NCBI GenBank assembly: GCA_039566865.1
Contig: CM076945.1
Location: 7,987,501 to 8,051,500 of the forward strand
DNA: 64,000 nucleotides
From: Aurelia coerulea
Lineage: Eukaryota; Cnidaria; Scyphozoa; Semaeostomeae; Ulmaridae
Direction: 5' to 3'
Notes under the pieces: generated by a model
What the model was told of the DNA's origin: nothing
Databases searched by the model: none
What the model saw: the letters and a program-made list of their open reading frames with translations, nothing else
Position numbers and translations under genes: made by a program
Shown: positions 11,963 to 37,894 of the stretch, piece by piece
Layout: every line of letters begins with the position of its first letter
Numbering within the stretch: position 1 is the stretch's first letter

Positions 11963-12598
11963 ACCGGGTGAGTCAGAAAAAAGAATCCCCGCTTGGAAGG
12001 TAACTGCTCCATGAATATCAAAGCAACAATATTCAAAACAGTCTTGTTTTATTGCCAATATGTTCAGTTAGGTTCAGTAATTTACACGGCTTTAATCTTT
12101 AATCAGTCATTCCTTCCCGTCGATATGGGTGATTTTCTGCGGAAAGCCCCATCCAAAAACCTGCAAACACGAATGAAAACAATGAGCAACTTTCCTTTCT
12201 AAAAATGATGACACTCGCATGTATTCATGTATTTTGTCCTCTTGGGAGAATGGAATCCCCCTAAATAGGTTATTGATACCAGGGGGAAGACTTGCTCATC
12301 CTTCCAAGAGGATAGCACGTGCTAAAGCGTTCACAAGTCATTGCTGTAAGGCCATTGTAAGGCAGATATGTTAGGAAAATTTGTTCGTTAATTTGGGCAC
12401 GTTTTGAAGGTTTTTTGAAGAGGCATTCTTGAGAAAATCCCTTATAATTTCAAAACGGAATGGCCGATTTCAGTCAGGTAAATTTTAAAGTAGATTTGAA
12501 TATTTCTACCATTGAACTATATATTTGCCATATCATCGTCTTGATATCCAAAGAGCCGTGACCTTTAAAAAGGGGATTCTTTTTATTGACTCACCCCG
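11963..12598. mobile_element. TA-flanked MITE with GGGTGAGTCA ends
   Basis: The left end CCGGGTGAGTCAGAAAAAAG mirrors the right end TTTTTATTGACTCACCCC, each followed inward by the complementary AATCCCC / GGGGATT. TA lies outside both ends (11961-11962, 12599-12600), indicating Tc1/mariner-type insertion. It abuts the 5' limit of the LINE reading frame. No transposase. Confidence 0.82.
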
Positions 12599-12600
12599 TA

Positions 12601-13352
12601 GTTGTATAAAAAGAAACATCCAAGAAAGGAATCTTTTTTACATAACAGTTTGTGGTGGACAATGGGCATGTCCACCCCAGTCCACCCCTTGGTGACCCCC
12701 TTGACCATACCCCTGCTGCCGGAACGGTCAGTCTGACCATTTGTGCATATTTTTCATCAGGTAATGCATTCAGGTCACCACCATTGATGGTAGCAGCAGG
12801 AGGGGCAGAAATTGACTCTCTCGAACCTTCTGCAGAATTGGATGATACAGATACATTTAGTAATGACGAAGAAGCATTGTCTGGAACCATCATGAGCATA
12901 TTCAATGTGACGAGATATGCTCTCGAATCATGGTCGAGGATGGGCGGAGGTAAAATCTCTGACTGACTCTTGTAGGTAAATATGTGCAAAGAACTATGTA
13001 AAGACGCAACTATGATTAGGCTAATTGTGTGGTATGGAATGAGCTTAGTTTTTATTTCAGACTGCAGTACGTTCACACGATACGGGCACCATTTGAAAAC
13101 GAAGCTACAAAGTTTGACCATATAAATATCTTTGCAATCTCCGTGGCATTGAGAGCGTACTATGACGACAAAGAATCTCTCTGCGCCCTTCACCTAAAGA
13201 ATCAATCAACTTCTCATTTAAAGCGTTGAAAATTGTTCCGTTTTCATCGTTTTCCACTGTTCACACAACACCATTTTCAAATTGTCCCGGTTAAAAGTTC
13301 CGTCTCAGAATTTGTTGGTTTCAAATTGTGCCGGATGTTCCGTTTTCATATG
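12601..13352. other. No confident gene
   Basis: A plus-strand frame about 12652-12966 is acidic and preceded by an acceptor-like TTTTTCATCAG. A longer minus-strand frame overlaps it. Neither resembles a family I know. This may be an old repeat or an isolated exon. Confidence 0.3.
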
Positions 13353-13360
13353 AACGGGAG

Positions 13361-13558
13361 CAGGGGTGGCGCCATGAATCTTCCGACAGAGGGGCTGGAG
13401 CTTCTGACAGGGGGGCTAAAATGGCTAGAAAATGCAGCTTTCATACGTCATTTTGCCAAATTTCCTCCCACAAGAACCCAAATGTCCTCCGACGGGGGGC
13501 TAGATGCTTCCGACGAGGGGGCTGTAGCCCCCCTAGCCCTCCCCTGGCGCCACCCCTG
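13361..13558. mobile_element. hAT-like MITE, 198 bp, 8-bp target duplication
   Basis: The ends CAGGGGTGGCGCCA and TGGCGCCACCCCTG are exact inverted repeats. AACGGGAG is duplicated at 13353-13360 and 13559-13566. CAGGG-type ends with 8-bp duplications are characteristic of hAT elements. Confidence 0.88.
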
Positions 13559-13566
13559 AACGGGAG

Positions 13567-14653
13567 GCTTTTCTGTATCAGGTTAATGCCGTCTTCAAAT
13601 TGTGCTGGTATCGTGTGAGTGCAGTCCTAGTAGAACTACTTAATTTGAGCTTGAAATGTATTCATTGCATAGAACTGGACTAAATGACCAAAACAAGCAC
13701 TCTTTTTCTGATTGTGACAGAAAGAAGGAAAGTTTTATTTTCCAAACATGTTTCGATTAAATAACAGACTATAAGTTGTTAGAAAACGTTATTACAAGTC
13801 GGTAAAAAGTAAAGAAATTTACAGTTAACCCCGGGCGATCACTAGCCAGCTTGGATCCCAAAATGACTTTCATGACGGGAGCCTGAGAAAATTTTGGTGA
13901 CTATGCCCTTGAAACTCTTGGAAAAGAAAGAAGGGAAACGCCATTTTTCGATGATTTTTGAATTTTCAATGACTCAAACTTGCTTTTCGAGATCTTGTAA
14001 CATAGTGGGTACGTATAAATCAAGGACATGTTTTTTGTCAGCAAAAGCGAAATATCAATAAACAATATGCAGACAAGAAGGTAAAAATACTCCGAGGTGA
14101 TTTACTCGTCACGAGGGGGCACGGTCATAAAACTATTATGCGTTCTCCTGTGACTTTTTGCAATAATTAATAAAGTTACAGAATGTCTGCTGCCCTCTTT
14201 GGAGCCTGGGCCTGCCCCTGACCTTTTACCCCCATAAACCCCGCACCTATGCTTCTCGTTAAGCCGAAAAGTTTTTCGGCAGAATACGTGTTGCAGTCAT
14301 CGTCTTGCAATTGGTGAATATTAGCAATGTAACGAAAAGGTGGCCCGACTAAGAATACAGAAGTAAGTTCACCAAAAGGTTATTTTGGTTATTTTTAAGG
14401 CACCCCTCTCTCCAACCATTATCGATGGCTCCTTTAAAGACCCATTACTAACCAAGATCCTCCCTGGCCCCAAAGTCGACTTTTGTGTTATCTAAAAGTC
14501 GTTTTGGGCCTAAATTCTCTTTGTCTTTTTTTTCATTCTGCGCACAAAGGATTATGGTCGACAATGGGTCTTTAATATATCAAGCTAGTAAGAGGGCTGC
14601 ATCTCTTGTGCTTTACTTTGAACTCCTTGTGATCGGATAGTCTTTACATGTTG
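13567..14653. other. No gene seen
   Basis: The only structure noticed is a weak inverted pair around 14436-14575 (TAAAGACCCATTA versus AATGGGTCTTTAA), possibly a degraded foldback. Confidence 0.4.
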
Positions 14654-14660
14654 GTATTAG

Positions 14661-15058
14661 CATGGGCAATAATGCACCGTTGATGTGGCCTATATTATGA
14701 TCAAAATCATATTTTTACTTACAGTGTTGTTTTTATTCCACGGGATTGCCAATAAAGCTTGACAATGTTGCTATTCCTTCGTTCTTCTTCGTTCTTCCTC
14801 GTTCCTCTCCTCTCGCAAAGGAATGCTGCCATTATTCAAATACAGTTGAGTTGGTCGGAGCTCCTACGCAGCGATACGTCTCATTTCAAACTTTTGAACA
14901 ATGGCAGGATTCGATTTCTTGCTGTGACGAGAGAAGAACGAAGGAATAGCAACATTATCAAGCTTTACTTGCAATCCCGTGGAAGAGAAACAACAGAGGG
15001 AGTAAAAATACAATTTTAATCATAATATAGGCCACATCACGGTGCATTATTGCCCATG
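14661..15058. mobile_element. Foldback element with 7-8 bp target duplication
   Basis: The arms start CATGGGCAATAATGCACCG and end in the reverse complement. Pairing continues inward through GAATAGCAACATT and its complement. GTATTAG is duplicated at 14654-14660 and 15059-15065. The overlapping frames here are palindrome artefacts. Confidence 0.8.
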
Positions 15059-15096
15059 GTATTAGTACAATCGAAACATGTCTTACCTCACCCGAA

Positions 15097-15247
15097 TTAA
15101 AGCCTGTTTTCCACGTGGCGGAATTTTTCGCTCGAACTCCAAATTCCGAAAATATTGTGTGCTCAAACTCTGCGCATGCCCTGAAAAAAGTTCGAGCGGA
15201 ATTTGGAGCTCGAGCGAAAAATTCCGCCTCGTGGAAAGCAGGCTTAA
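15097..15247. mobile_element. Small foldback, about 150 bp
   Basis: The inverted arms contain CCACGTGGCGGAATTTTTCG and the complementary CGAAAAATTCCGCC...GTGG, with AAGCCTG / CAGGCTT at the tips. It lies directly beside the preceding foldback. Confidence 0.65.
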
Positions 15248-15382
15248 TGGTTATTTTTAGCTGGATTCTACCAAAATTGAATTTTAGCTGTAATTAAAGT
15301 ATGCGAGTATTAAAATTGGAATTCAGTTATTTGGCAACCGAATTCGAATTCAGCGAGAAACAGCCGAATATCAGCTAAAGAT

Positions 15383-15979
15383 AACAAGGTCAGACTTGGT
15401 AAGACAATAGCACGAGTTGGTTTTGATTGACACCGCAATTCAAAGCGAGTAGCAATCGCAGACAAAGGAAATTCTCTCAACCAGTAATTCAAAACAAGCA
15501 AAGCTGCAAAAGCTTCTCTGAAAGCCAGGTAGCTAGCTCGCTCATTGAGCATTCCAGAAATTGTTTATAAGAGCAAACATGAACATAGATCGAAAGAAGA
15601 AGGATATATTTACACATCTACTACGGGCATTTAATTTACTCGATTCAAAAGCCGATTGGGAGGCGATTAAATTCTCTTTTTTGGGTTTAATTAAAACACT
15701 TATTGCTCATCTTCTGAACAGAAAAAATAAAATGCCCGATGTAGATATTTAGATGCATCCTTCCTCTATCGATATATGCTCATTTTTTCTCTTGAAAACA
15801 ATTTTTGGAATGCACAACAAGCGAGCTAGCTACCTGGGTTTCAGAGAAACTTTTGCGGATTCGTTTGTTTTGAATTTATGGTTGAGAGAATTTCCTTTGT
15901 CTGCAGCCACTTATCGCCTTGAATTCAGGTGTCAACAAATAGCATCTCATGCTATTGTGTTATAAAATCCGTCCTTGTT
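15383..15979. mobile_element. Mutator-like foldback, copy A, 9-bp target duplication
   Basis: Almost the whole 597 bp is an inverted repeat, ending in AACAAGG and CCTTGTT. GCTAAAGAT is duplicated at 15374-15382 and 15980-15988. Full relatives lie at 24564-25164 and 25502-26102, also with 9-bp duplications, and fragments at 32330-32520, 36020-36237 and 61974-62528. No transposase is encoded. The Mutator-like assignment rests on duplication length and long arms only. Confidence 0.85.
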
Positions 15980-15988
15980 GCTAAAGAT

Positions 15989-16446
15989 ACAAATTGTTCG
16001 GGATATTAATCGAATAATTGTGCACTTCATATTTTTGGTATGAAGTCAGCAAAATATTTTACCATCCATGTGCTGGTATTTAAGCGATTTTATTGGCTGT
16101 TTTTCCACAACTGCTATTTAAAGGGGCTCCCACTCCAAATTGCGGTCGAAAGAAGCCAAATTGTGCAGTTTTTTGATGGGCAATATCACACAGACGTTTA
16201 CCTTTTTTGAAAACAGAAGCGTCGTTTTGAAGATAAGTCTTTGTAATTGACGGAGGAAAAAACCAAAATTAATGCAAATTATGGGTGAAAAAAGTCAAGC
16301 ATGTATCCGTTTTCATTTTTGCGTAGAAAATGCATTGCGTTATCCAGGAGACTGGAGACGCTGCAAACTGAAAACGTAGCATCTCGTTGCTGTTGTAACA
16401 AAGTTTGAGATGTCACTTCTAAGATCCTGTCAGATTGGTTTCTTGA
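15989..16446. other. No recognisable feature
   Basis: No gene or repeat boundary seen. AT-rich. Confidence 0.4.
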
Positions 16447-16448
16447 TA

Positions 16449-17415
16449 CACCCTTTTTTCATAAGAATAATGTTTATAAGAATATTCAGGCTCAGAATCA
16501 TCTAATTTTTAAGAATGTACTGTAGATACAAAGCATATGTAAAAAATTCCTTTTATAAATGGATTTGATACAGATAGGGCTAGGTAGATAAGGTTGTTCT
16601 TTATAAAAATGTGTCACGATAGTGAGTACGTGAAAACCTTGTTTTCTTATATTTGGCCTAAATTCCCGAAGGTCTGTAATCAATTCTTTTGATAAGAACC
16701 TATTTAAGAACCTTGCATCCTGTTTTCAAGCATGGTATCATATGCATAAGAACCTAAACAGGGCGATTTCAAAATGTAAGGTTCTTATATGCGGGTTTTT
16801 ACTACTCAGCCCAGCTCGCAAATTTGTGTCTCATTTTTCAGCAGTTGCCTGTTTTGCGATGTTCATAACAGAGAATCATAACAGATTTGAAGTAAAAATA
16901 AGCAGGGACGCCGGAGTGATGGTAGGGCAAGGGGGGCGACTAGGAACGTAAGGGCAATCGAGACCGAAGGCGAGCGAAGCGAGCTTAAAAATTAGGGGGT
17001 CCGGGGGTACTCCCCCGGGAAAATTTTTGTGACCACGCCCTTTAGATTGGCTTAAAATGGTATCAAAAACGTTTTAACGAACAATAATGTTCTTTCACAA
17101 AATTTTTCGGCTATTTCTCCACATGTCCTCATTTCGAATCGCATAAAATCGCATATTGCTTATTTTGAAGTTGCAATTGCCAGTCATTTTTCGTTACTGG
17201 TGTGTTTCTGATAAGGGAATGAAGCTATGGCGGCTTTTCTATCAAGTTTCAAAGTAAATTATTGTTTTTCATTGAAAGGACACTTTTGCCCCCCTTGCCC
17301 CCGTTAGGAAAGGGCAGGAGGGGCGCTCGCCCCCCCCCCCCCGCGCCCCCTCTCCGGCGTTCCTGAAAATAAGACTGGAGAAAAATTTGTAGTATATACT
17401 TACAGAAAAAGAGTG
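16449..17415. mobile_element. Family 3 TA-flanked MITE carrying a nested hAT-like MITE
   Basis: The ends are CACCCTTTTTTCATAAGAAT and, inverted, AGAAAAAGAGTG. TA lies outside both (16447-16448, 17416-17417). Inside is GAATATTCAGGCTCAGAATC, shared with the copies at 48832-49206 and 49315-49707. The element at 16903-17365 is inserted within it. Confidence 0.75.
16903..17365. mobile_element. hAT-like MITE, copy 1, 8-bp target duplication
   Basis: The ends are CAGGGACGCCGGAG and CTCCGGCGTTCCTG. AAAATAAG is duplicated at 16895-16902 and 17366-17373. It includes GC-rich runs (CCCGGG region near 17010 and a long C run near 17330). Copy 2 at 18087-18537 is in the opposite orientation. Confidence 0.88.
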
Positions 17416-17566
17416 TATTTTGATTGACAGTTGTGAAGAAAAAGATGGTCGTACAGGTGAGTCAGAATTTTTTTAGACGGTTAAAAGCTTGTGCTCTCAA
17501 AAAATGTAACCCATTCTTACCAACTGATGATATCTGCGAGTTTTTCAAAATCGGTAGTTACGCTTA

Positions 17567-18945
17567 CATGATAAATTTCAACCCGTGTTGAGTTTCAACA
17601 CGGGTTGAGTTTTAACAGCATGAGCATTGCTTACTGGTTCTCATATAATCTCAACCCGACGGCGACCCATCGGCGTCACTACTGCGTTGCAAAAGTTGAA
17701 CTGCCGGCGACCCATCGGCGACCTATCAGCGACATGTTGCCGGCAGGGTGCCGTCATTCATATCTCAGTGTGCATTCCCCGCTGATCCTCGTATTTGATT
17801 GGCTTGCTATGGTCACCTGATCTAAGGGAATGCAAATGATTCGCTGACGCATCGCCGGCAGTGCGCCGCCTCGTGTTCTCATATAATTTTCATTGGCGCC
17901 GGTGCCGCAGCAGAGTGAAAAAGTTGAACTCAGCTCAACTTTTTCGAATGACTGCGGCAGGACGCCGGCAGTCGGCGCCCCATCGGCGCTGAGTGTTCTC
18001 ATTAAAATTAGACTACCGGAGCAAGGTCGGCGGTGGGTCGCCGGCAGGTCGCCGATGGTTTGAAGCTATATGAGAACCAGGCTTTACAGGAACGCCGGAG
18101 AGGGGGGGCGCGGGGGGGCAAGCGCCCCTCCTGCCCTTTCCTAACGGGGGCAAGGGGGGCAAAAGTGCCCTTTCAATGAAAAACAATAAGTCACTTTGAA
18201 ACTTGATAGAAAAGCCGCCATAGCTTCATTCCTTTATCAGAAACACAACAGTAACGAAAAATAAGTGGCAATTGCAACTTCAAAATAAGCAATATGCGAG
18301 TTTATGCGATTCGGAGTGAGAAATAGCCGAAAAATTTCATGAAAGAATATGATTAATGTTCGTTAAAACATTTTTAATAGCATTTTAAGCCAATCTGAAG
18401 GGCGTGGCCACAAAAATTTTCCCGGGGGAGTACCCCCGGACCCCCCAATTTTTAGGCTCGCTTCGCTCGCCTTCGGTCCTGATTGCCCTTACGTTCCTAG
18501 TCGCCCCCCTTGCCCTACCACCGCTCCGGCGTCCCTGAGGCTTTACATGAAATCTCAACACAGGTTAAGATTAGGTCACATGGTTCCAAATCATATGAGA
18601 ACAAATGTGACCCCATTGAACGAATGTGACCCCTTTTCAAAAATTGGAATGATTGCAGAAATAGATTCGATCTCCTTTGTTCACATTCTAATCTCGCCCC
18701 GAGTTAAAAAAATTTTGCGTTTACATAAGAGTTTCAACCCGTGTTGAAATTTCAACACAGGTTGAGTTGCTGAGTTGAGTTGAACCCGTTGTTGAGTTTC
18801 AACCCACTCGGCCTCCTTCATGTAAACGCGATGAAGGCTTACACCGTCAACCGAGTTGAAACTCAACCCGTGTTCACCCGGGTTGAAATTTCAACACGAG
18901 TTGAAATTCTCATGTAAACGCAAAATTTCTCATGTAAAGGGCCTC
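17567..18945. mobile_element. Composite palindromic element cluster
   Basis: The outer blocks contain GTTGAGTTTCAACACGGGTT-like palindromes near 17580-17615 and again across 18540-18930, bounded by TTACATGA / TCATGTAA. Nested inside is a second inverted-repeat element, 17633-18080, with ends CTGGTTCTCATATA / TATATGAGAACCAG and repeated CCGGCGACCCATCGGCG-like motifs. The hAT-like MITE 18087-18537 interrupts the right part. The order of insertion is inferred from the nesting. Confidence 0.6.
18087..18537. mobile_element. hAT-like MITE, copy 2 (inverted relative to copy 1)
   Basis: The ends are CAGGAACGCCGGAG and CTCCGGCGTCCCTG. AGGCTTTA is duplicated at 18079-18086 and 18538-18545. It is closely related to 16903-17365 in reverse orientation. 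Confidence 0.88.
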
Positions 18946-19226
18946 TAAAGGGTCTCTCAGATTCCAAGAGATTTTTTTGAAATCTACAATCTACAATGTC
19001 AATCTCCAAAAAGGCTGTTTTAGTTTTGTTTCAAAGTCATTTAAATCAGTTTTTTAATGTTTTTTGCAACTGCAACATGACGTGCGCAACACCCCCAGCA
19101 CACCTGGAGTGGAAGTGTCGTTCCAGCCACAACAACAACAGTAACAACAACAACATTCAGGTGCCCGCCATTATAGTGTCGAGAAGAGCTACTGCAGTTA
19201 CGGTTGCATCTTGAAGGGAAGGAAGG

Positions 19227-25371
<6,145 letters not shown>

Positions 25372-25501
25372 GTAAGTGAATTTTTTCAATTTTGCTACCA
25401 GCTATGTCAAGTGCAAACGATTTCGAATATTAAGATGTGGAGATAAGTCACAAGTTAAAACATAAACATCTTTCTGTCTGAAATACATTATATCTGAAAT
25501 C

Positions 25502-26102
25502 AACAAGAGCAGATTTTGTAATACAATAGCAAAAGTTGCGTTTGATTGACACCTCAATTCAAAGCGATTAGCGGCTGCAGACAAAGGAAATTCTCTCAAG
25601 CAATGATTCAAAACAAACAAAGCCGCAAAAGTTTCCCCAAAACTGGTAGGGCAAACTCTCGCCTTGTGCAAGCGAAAGATGGTTTTTGAGGGAAGTTATG
25701 TGCTTATAGCGAAAGAAGAAGGATAAATCTAAAGTTCTATCGCTTAGATTATATTTATTTGATTCAGGAGCGGAGAAGAAGGCATTGTAATTCTCGCGTC
25801 TTTAGGGCTTAAAATGAAACGATTACAAAACAGCTCCTAAATCAAATAGACATAATCTAAGCGACAGAACTTTAGATTTACCCTTCTTCTTTCGCTATAA
25901 GCACATAACTTCCCTTAAAAATCATCTTTCGCTTGCACAAGGCGAGAGTTTACCCTACCAGTTTTGGGGAAACTTTTGCGGCTTTGTTTGTTTTGAATCA
26001 CCGGTTGAGAGAATTTCCTTTGTATGCAGCCGCTAATCGCTTTGAATTGAGGTGTCAATCAAACGCAACTTTTGCTATTGTATTACAAAATCTGCTCTTG
26101 TT
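25502..26102. mobile_element. Mutator-like foldback, copy C, 9-bp target duplication
   Basis: It ends in AACAAGAGCAGATTTTGTAA and its complement. TCTGAAATC is duplicated at 25493-25501 and 26103-26111. It is 131 bp downstream of HAAO exon 4. Its two arms are more alike than those of copy A, suggesting a younger insertion. Confidence 0.9.
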
Positions 26103-26111
26103 TCTGAAATC

Positions 26112-26696
26112 TGTTGTGGAAAAGAAAACCACAGAAAATAATTTACTCACAGTAAAAGGTTCGGGTTTTGGTTCTGGTTCTCTGGTTTTCATGTTACTAG
26201 TAGATTAATTAAAGCAAGGTCTCAAGCTCTAAATTGAAGCATTCTCTTGCAAGAGATACCAAAAACATGGAAAACCGAAAGCATAGAACCTCGCAGATGC
26301 CGCACGAATAGAGTAAAATCATTTTCACTGTGTACATAGGGTGTTCCAGAAAATTTTTGGACGTTTGATTGAACATTAAGAAATAACGATAAAATGTACA
26401 GGCTCCTGGTTAGATAACCGTGCTCCTTAGATTCTCAATTAATTTTTAACGCCATAATTTTGCGAATCCGCTAAGAATTCATGGAGCTACGAGCTTTTGA
26501 AGTTCAAGTTTGCGCGAAGGCTAAATAGCCGATTTGCTAGCTTCTGGTGTATGAAATTAATTTGAAATCTCTGCAATATGGTTATCTTTCCATGGAGCCA
26601 TGGGAAATGGAAATGCGAGGATGCAAACTGTTTTCAGTCAAGGAGAAAAGCTAAGTGCGCAAAGGACGACGCTTCAAGTGCCCTTCACATGTGAAT
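26112..26696. other. Receptor gene A 3' flank
   Basis: The stretch 26600-26696 is the 3' untranslated region of the minus-strand receptor; it is about as similar to 36250-36345 as the coding exons are. The rest shows only TAGGGTGTTCCAGAAAA at 26338, which looks like one end of an unidentified transposon. Confidence 0.45.
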
Positions 26697-34632
<7,936 letters not shown>

Positions 34633-35124
34633 TGTCACCCAGTTATAATCGAAGCAATGTAGGATGCGGTTTCGCTTGACTACGATACAATAGTTATCGC
34701 CATAGACAGGCCTGGCGGATGCTTTAACACAGAAATCGGACTAAATCCTTCAATATGATGTTCAAATCGAAGGCATTGGATCTTTGCATGATGCTCACCT
34801 GCCTTTTCTCTTCAATTTACTTTGGTAGAAATCTTTCATGGACTGATATTTCAATAAAATGTTGAAATTGTTCATCTAAATCTTGTCGAAGGTTACACTG
34901 ATTGTTGATAACGGGATGTTAGAACGCTTTTCACTCAGACATACAATGAATTCCCTATTGAAGATTGCGTTGAATGTATTTCATCATTTTAGTAAGAAAA
35001 TGTTTGTCACACTGAGTTGATATGTGATTTCATGTAACTTGAGGTTGTAAACGACCTTGCATAAATTCATTACCAGTAATAGATGATTAAATCCGGGTGT
35101 CCATTGTTTCAGGGTTTAGACTTA
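34633..35124. promoter_or_regulatory. Upstream region of iGluR A (no element resolved)
   Basis: This stretch should contain the promoter and 5' untranslated region of the minus-strand receptor gene. No clear TATA or initiator could be assigned. Confidence 0.3.
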
Positions 35125-35501
35125 TCGTAAAAGCTCTATTTAGTCCCTCTTTCTAATGAGCCCATCCTTCTGAGCCAAAATGTTAAATAAGCCCCTCTCT
35201 CTATTAAGCCCCCCATTTATATCAAATTCTAGAGTCTACCCAAGCTTTTCCATTTATTGAGCTGAATAAGCTTGCATGTTAATTTTGATATGGTTTGAGA
35301 TAAAACTGTGTCGAATTTATCTATTTGACTCCTAAAATTGTATGTTGAATCGGCAAAATATGGTGTAAAAGAACTAAAAAGGTATAATATGTATCCTTGT
35401 CATTTGATTTTGTTAATCAGCCCCCCTCCACTCTTATAAGCCCCCCTCTAGAGTGCCCGGAACTAAATGAGCCCCCCGGGGGCTTAATAGAGCTTTTACG
35501 G
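35125..35501. mobile_element. TA-flanked MITE with AAGCCCCC blocks
   Basis: The left end TCGTAAAAGCTCTATTTAGT mirrors the right end TTAATAGAGCTTTTACGG. TA lies outside both ends (35123-35124, 35502-35503). Several ATAAGCCCCCC-type blocks occur inside in one orientation. Confidence 0.82.
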
Positions 35502-35503
35502 TA

Positions 35504-36019
35504 TTCTGTGAGTCTGATATTTCCCTTAATTCTTTGATCTGTTCATGTAAGTCCCGTTAATTGGTATGCAAAAGTAAATCGAAGCATATTTTATCCAATG
35601 ATAAAAGCAGCGGTGCAAAAACAATAGGCTATGAAACGTGCTGCACCATATTTGTGGAACTGATCTACGTCAACAAGAGATGCTAATGCTTCTATCTCTA
35701 GGCTATCAAATAGAATTCACTTTATTCCAATTCATCACGTACTCTTGCTGCTATGAATTTTCAACAGTGGTAACTTTTTTCTGACCCTCCGGTTAGGTTT
35801 AGAATAGCATAAATTTCAGTTGTTTTACATACTAACCTATTAAAATGCTGCAATATTTTATGCATGTATATAATTAGATAACATTTAAAGGAACATTAAA
35901 AGGATGAAAGGAAACAAAATCTATAAGCTTTTCCCTACTCTACGGCAGAAGGGTTCTTCGAATGTCTCATATCCTAGAATTATCTTCCTATAAACACTAC
36001 TGTGAATTGGCTCTTGGAT
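35504..36019. other. No recognisable feature
   Basis: AT-rich intergenic sequence between gene A upstream region and the end of gene B. Confidence 0.4.
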
Positions 36020-36237
36020 TATCTTCTTCTTTCGATATATACTCATGACATTTCAAAACAACCCATTTCCACGCGCAGTACGCGATATAGTCGTCTTAAC
36101 TTCGCTGCATCTTTTTCGGCATCATTTGTTTTGATTGGCTGCTTGAGAAAATTGGCTTTGTTTGCAATCTCTAATCGCTTTGAAATGACTCGTCAATGAA
36201 AACCAACTTATGGCACTGTTACGAAATCTGTCCTTGT
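36020..36237. repeat. Mutator-like foldback, one-arm fragment
   Basis: It runs from TTCTTTCGATATATACTCAT to the terminal AAATCTGTCCTTGTT of the family. The other arm is missing. It abuts the gene B 3' region. Confidence 0.6.
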
Positions 36238-36345
36238 TTATGTGAGCATTTGAAAATGGAAATGCGAGGATGCAAACTGTTTTCTTTCAAGGAGAAGATC
36301 TAAGTGCGTAAAGGACGATGCTTCAAGTGCCCTCCACATGTGAAT

Positions 36346-36748
36346 TCAGCTTTTCAACGTGTACTGCTGCGCTTTATTCCCAGTGTCACGTTTGCACAAA
36401 CGGTTATAGAGCCACAAAATGGCTGTCAATAACAAGCCAACCACAATACCTCCAGGTAACATATAGAATAAACTTTGAACATGATTGATTTGTAGTTGAT
36501 GAAACTGGTGAGATTTCTTGCAGCCGCCTTGATTTAGCCATGTTTTATGAAGCTTATCTGCGTTTCCAGAATGCATCATTTCCAAAATTCCGTCATCTAT
36601 GCGTTTTTTCCACTTCAGGTTTCTTTTTACAACCGCGGTCAGGCCTTTTCCTGGCAATTCGACTGGCATAGCTTTTATTGAGCATGTAGAATCTTTAGAA
36701 GCAAGAAATTTCAATGAAAGGTAATCCAGAAATAATATGTCAATTTCC
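36346..36748 (-). CDS. iGluR B last exon (S2 end, M4, C-terminus)
   Basis: Paralogue of iGluR A exon 5, same length and phase, no stop or frameshift. It begins after TTCTAG with G then GAA ATT GAC. WLNQGGC, M4 and the C-terminal tail are conserved; changes cluster in the LPGKGLTAVVKR region of S2. It pairs with 37007-37164. The remaining exons are not adjacent. Confidence 0.9.
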
Positions 36749-37006
36749 CTAGAAGAAAATAAAAATTTCTAAGAATGGTATCGTAGGGATTTCCTCTCCT
36801 CTTTCAACGTCGACCAAGGAATTGTACCCTTTCATTACTATTACATTTCCTTGCACTTGTCTATCAGTACATAAATGCAATCTTTTACAGCTCGAGAAGG
36901 CAAAGAAAGTTCAGAGAAGGTAGTTGCCCCCTTTCCGCTCTTCCGGAATCGGTGGACGTAATTTAATCGATTCATTCACAGAGAAATAACATGTTTCCCT
37001 ACTTAC

Positions 37007-37164
37007 CCTTTTGTTAATGCAGCTACGGAATCTTTAATCGTGTTAAACTCCTTTATTCGAGCTGCGAGATGCTGAAGTCTTCCATCAGAATTTTCACGAA
37101 GTAATCCCACCATCATGGATCCATTTAATGTTCCCATTTTCAGTTTGCTGTCGTGATTTAGAAG
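37007..37164 (-). CDS. iGluR B exon 4 (S2, first part)
   Basis: 158 bases, as in gene A, between CATTGCAG and GTAAGT, reading LLNHDSKLKMGTLNGS. Flanking intron sequence still matches gene A for about 70 bp beyond the acceptor. The upstream exon should correspond to 63789-64000. Confidence 0.9.
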
Positions 37165-37239
37165 CTGCAATGATGGTAATAATACTTAAGTTAAAATAAC
37201 CACACCTATTGACCAAACAACTGAAGTACAACCAAAAAC

Positions 37240-37614
37240 TATGCAGAGTAAAATGATTTTTGGTCATAGAAGTATCATTATATTGCAAAACATTGCATGC
37301 TCGGTATCATTTAAAACATATTTGAGAGCGGAATTTGAATCTTTCAAGCATCATGAAATTCTATTGGCTTAAGGGGGGCTCAGTTAGACTTATGACGATG
37401 AGTCCCTTGTATCCCTGCGGTACCTTGCTCACAGGGGCTCATAATGAAACAGTTAAAAACATGACCCTATCTTCTGCATTCGATTGATCGAATCTGGATC
37501 GAATGACTGCTTCGGCTCTGTTCAACGGTCACTCCTCAGAAAGGAAATGCGATAGGAACCACGGTAAGCAGACACTTAATCAACAAAACTTGGTATTCAT
37601 CTGAAGAAGAAAGT
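37240..37614. other. Intronic sequence of iGluR B (inferred)
   Basis: No gene or repeat recognised. Similarity to gene A intron 3 ends near 37240. Confidence 0.35.
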
Positions 37615-37894
37615 TCACTTTACCTGGTGAGTGCAAAATAAGTCTTCTACTGCTGCAATTTCCATGTTTTTAAGACCAAGACATAGCAGAGAAATCTTCA
37701 AGTACCTGCTGCAGCAACTTCCTTCAAATTTAGTCAACTGCGTCAATCGAATTGAAGGTTCGGAACTGATTGTTCTTTGCCAAATATCGCAATCTGATTG
37801 GTATGCTAGGAATCCCAGCATATTAGGGCTAAATAGGGTCAACTTTTTCAGAGTAATATTATGAGTCTCTGTTGACTCACGCCCGACAACACCA

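Noticed and set aside
12591..13193. 200-codon minus-strand frame as a gene
   Set aside because: Its end lies in a MITE terminus and opposite-strand frames are equally open; no family motif.
26103..26208. VVEKKT segment after foldback C as HAAO exon 5
   Set aside because: No splice acceptor precedes it and the following residues do not match HAAO.
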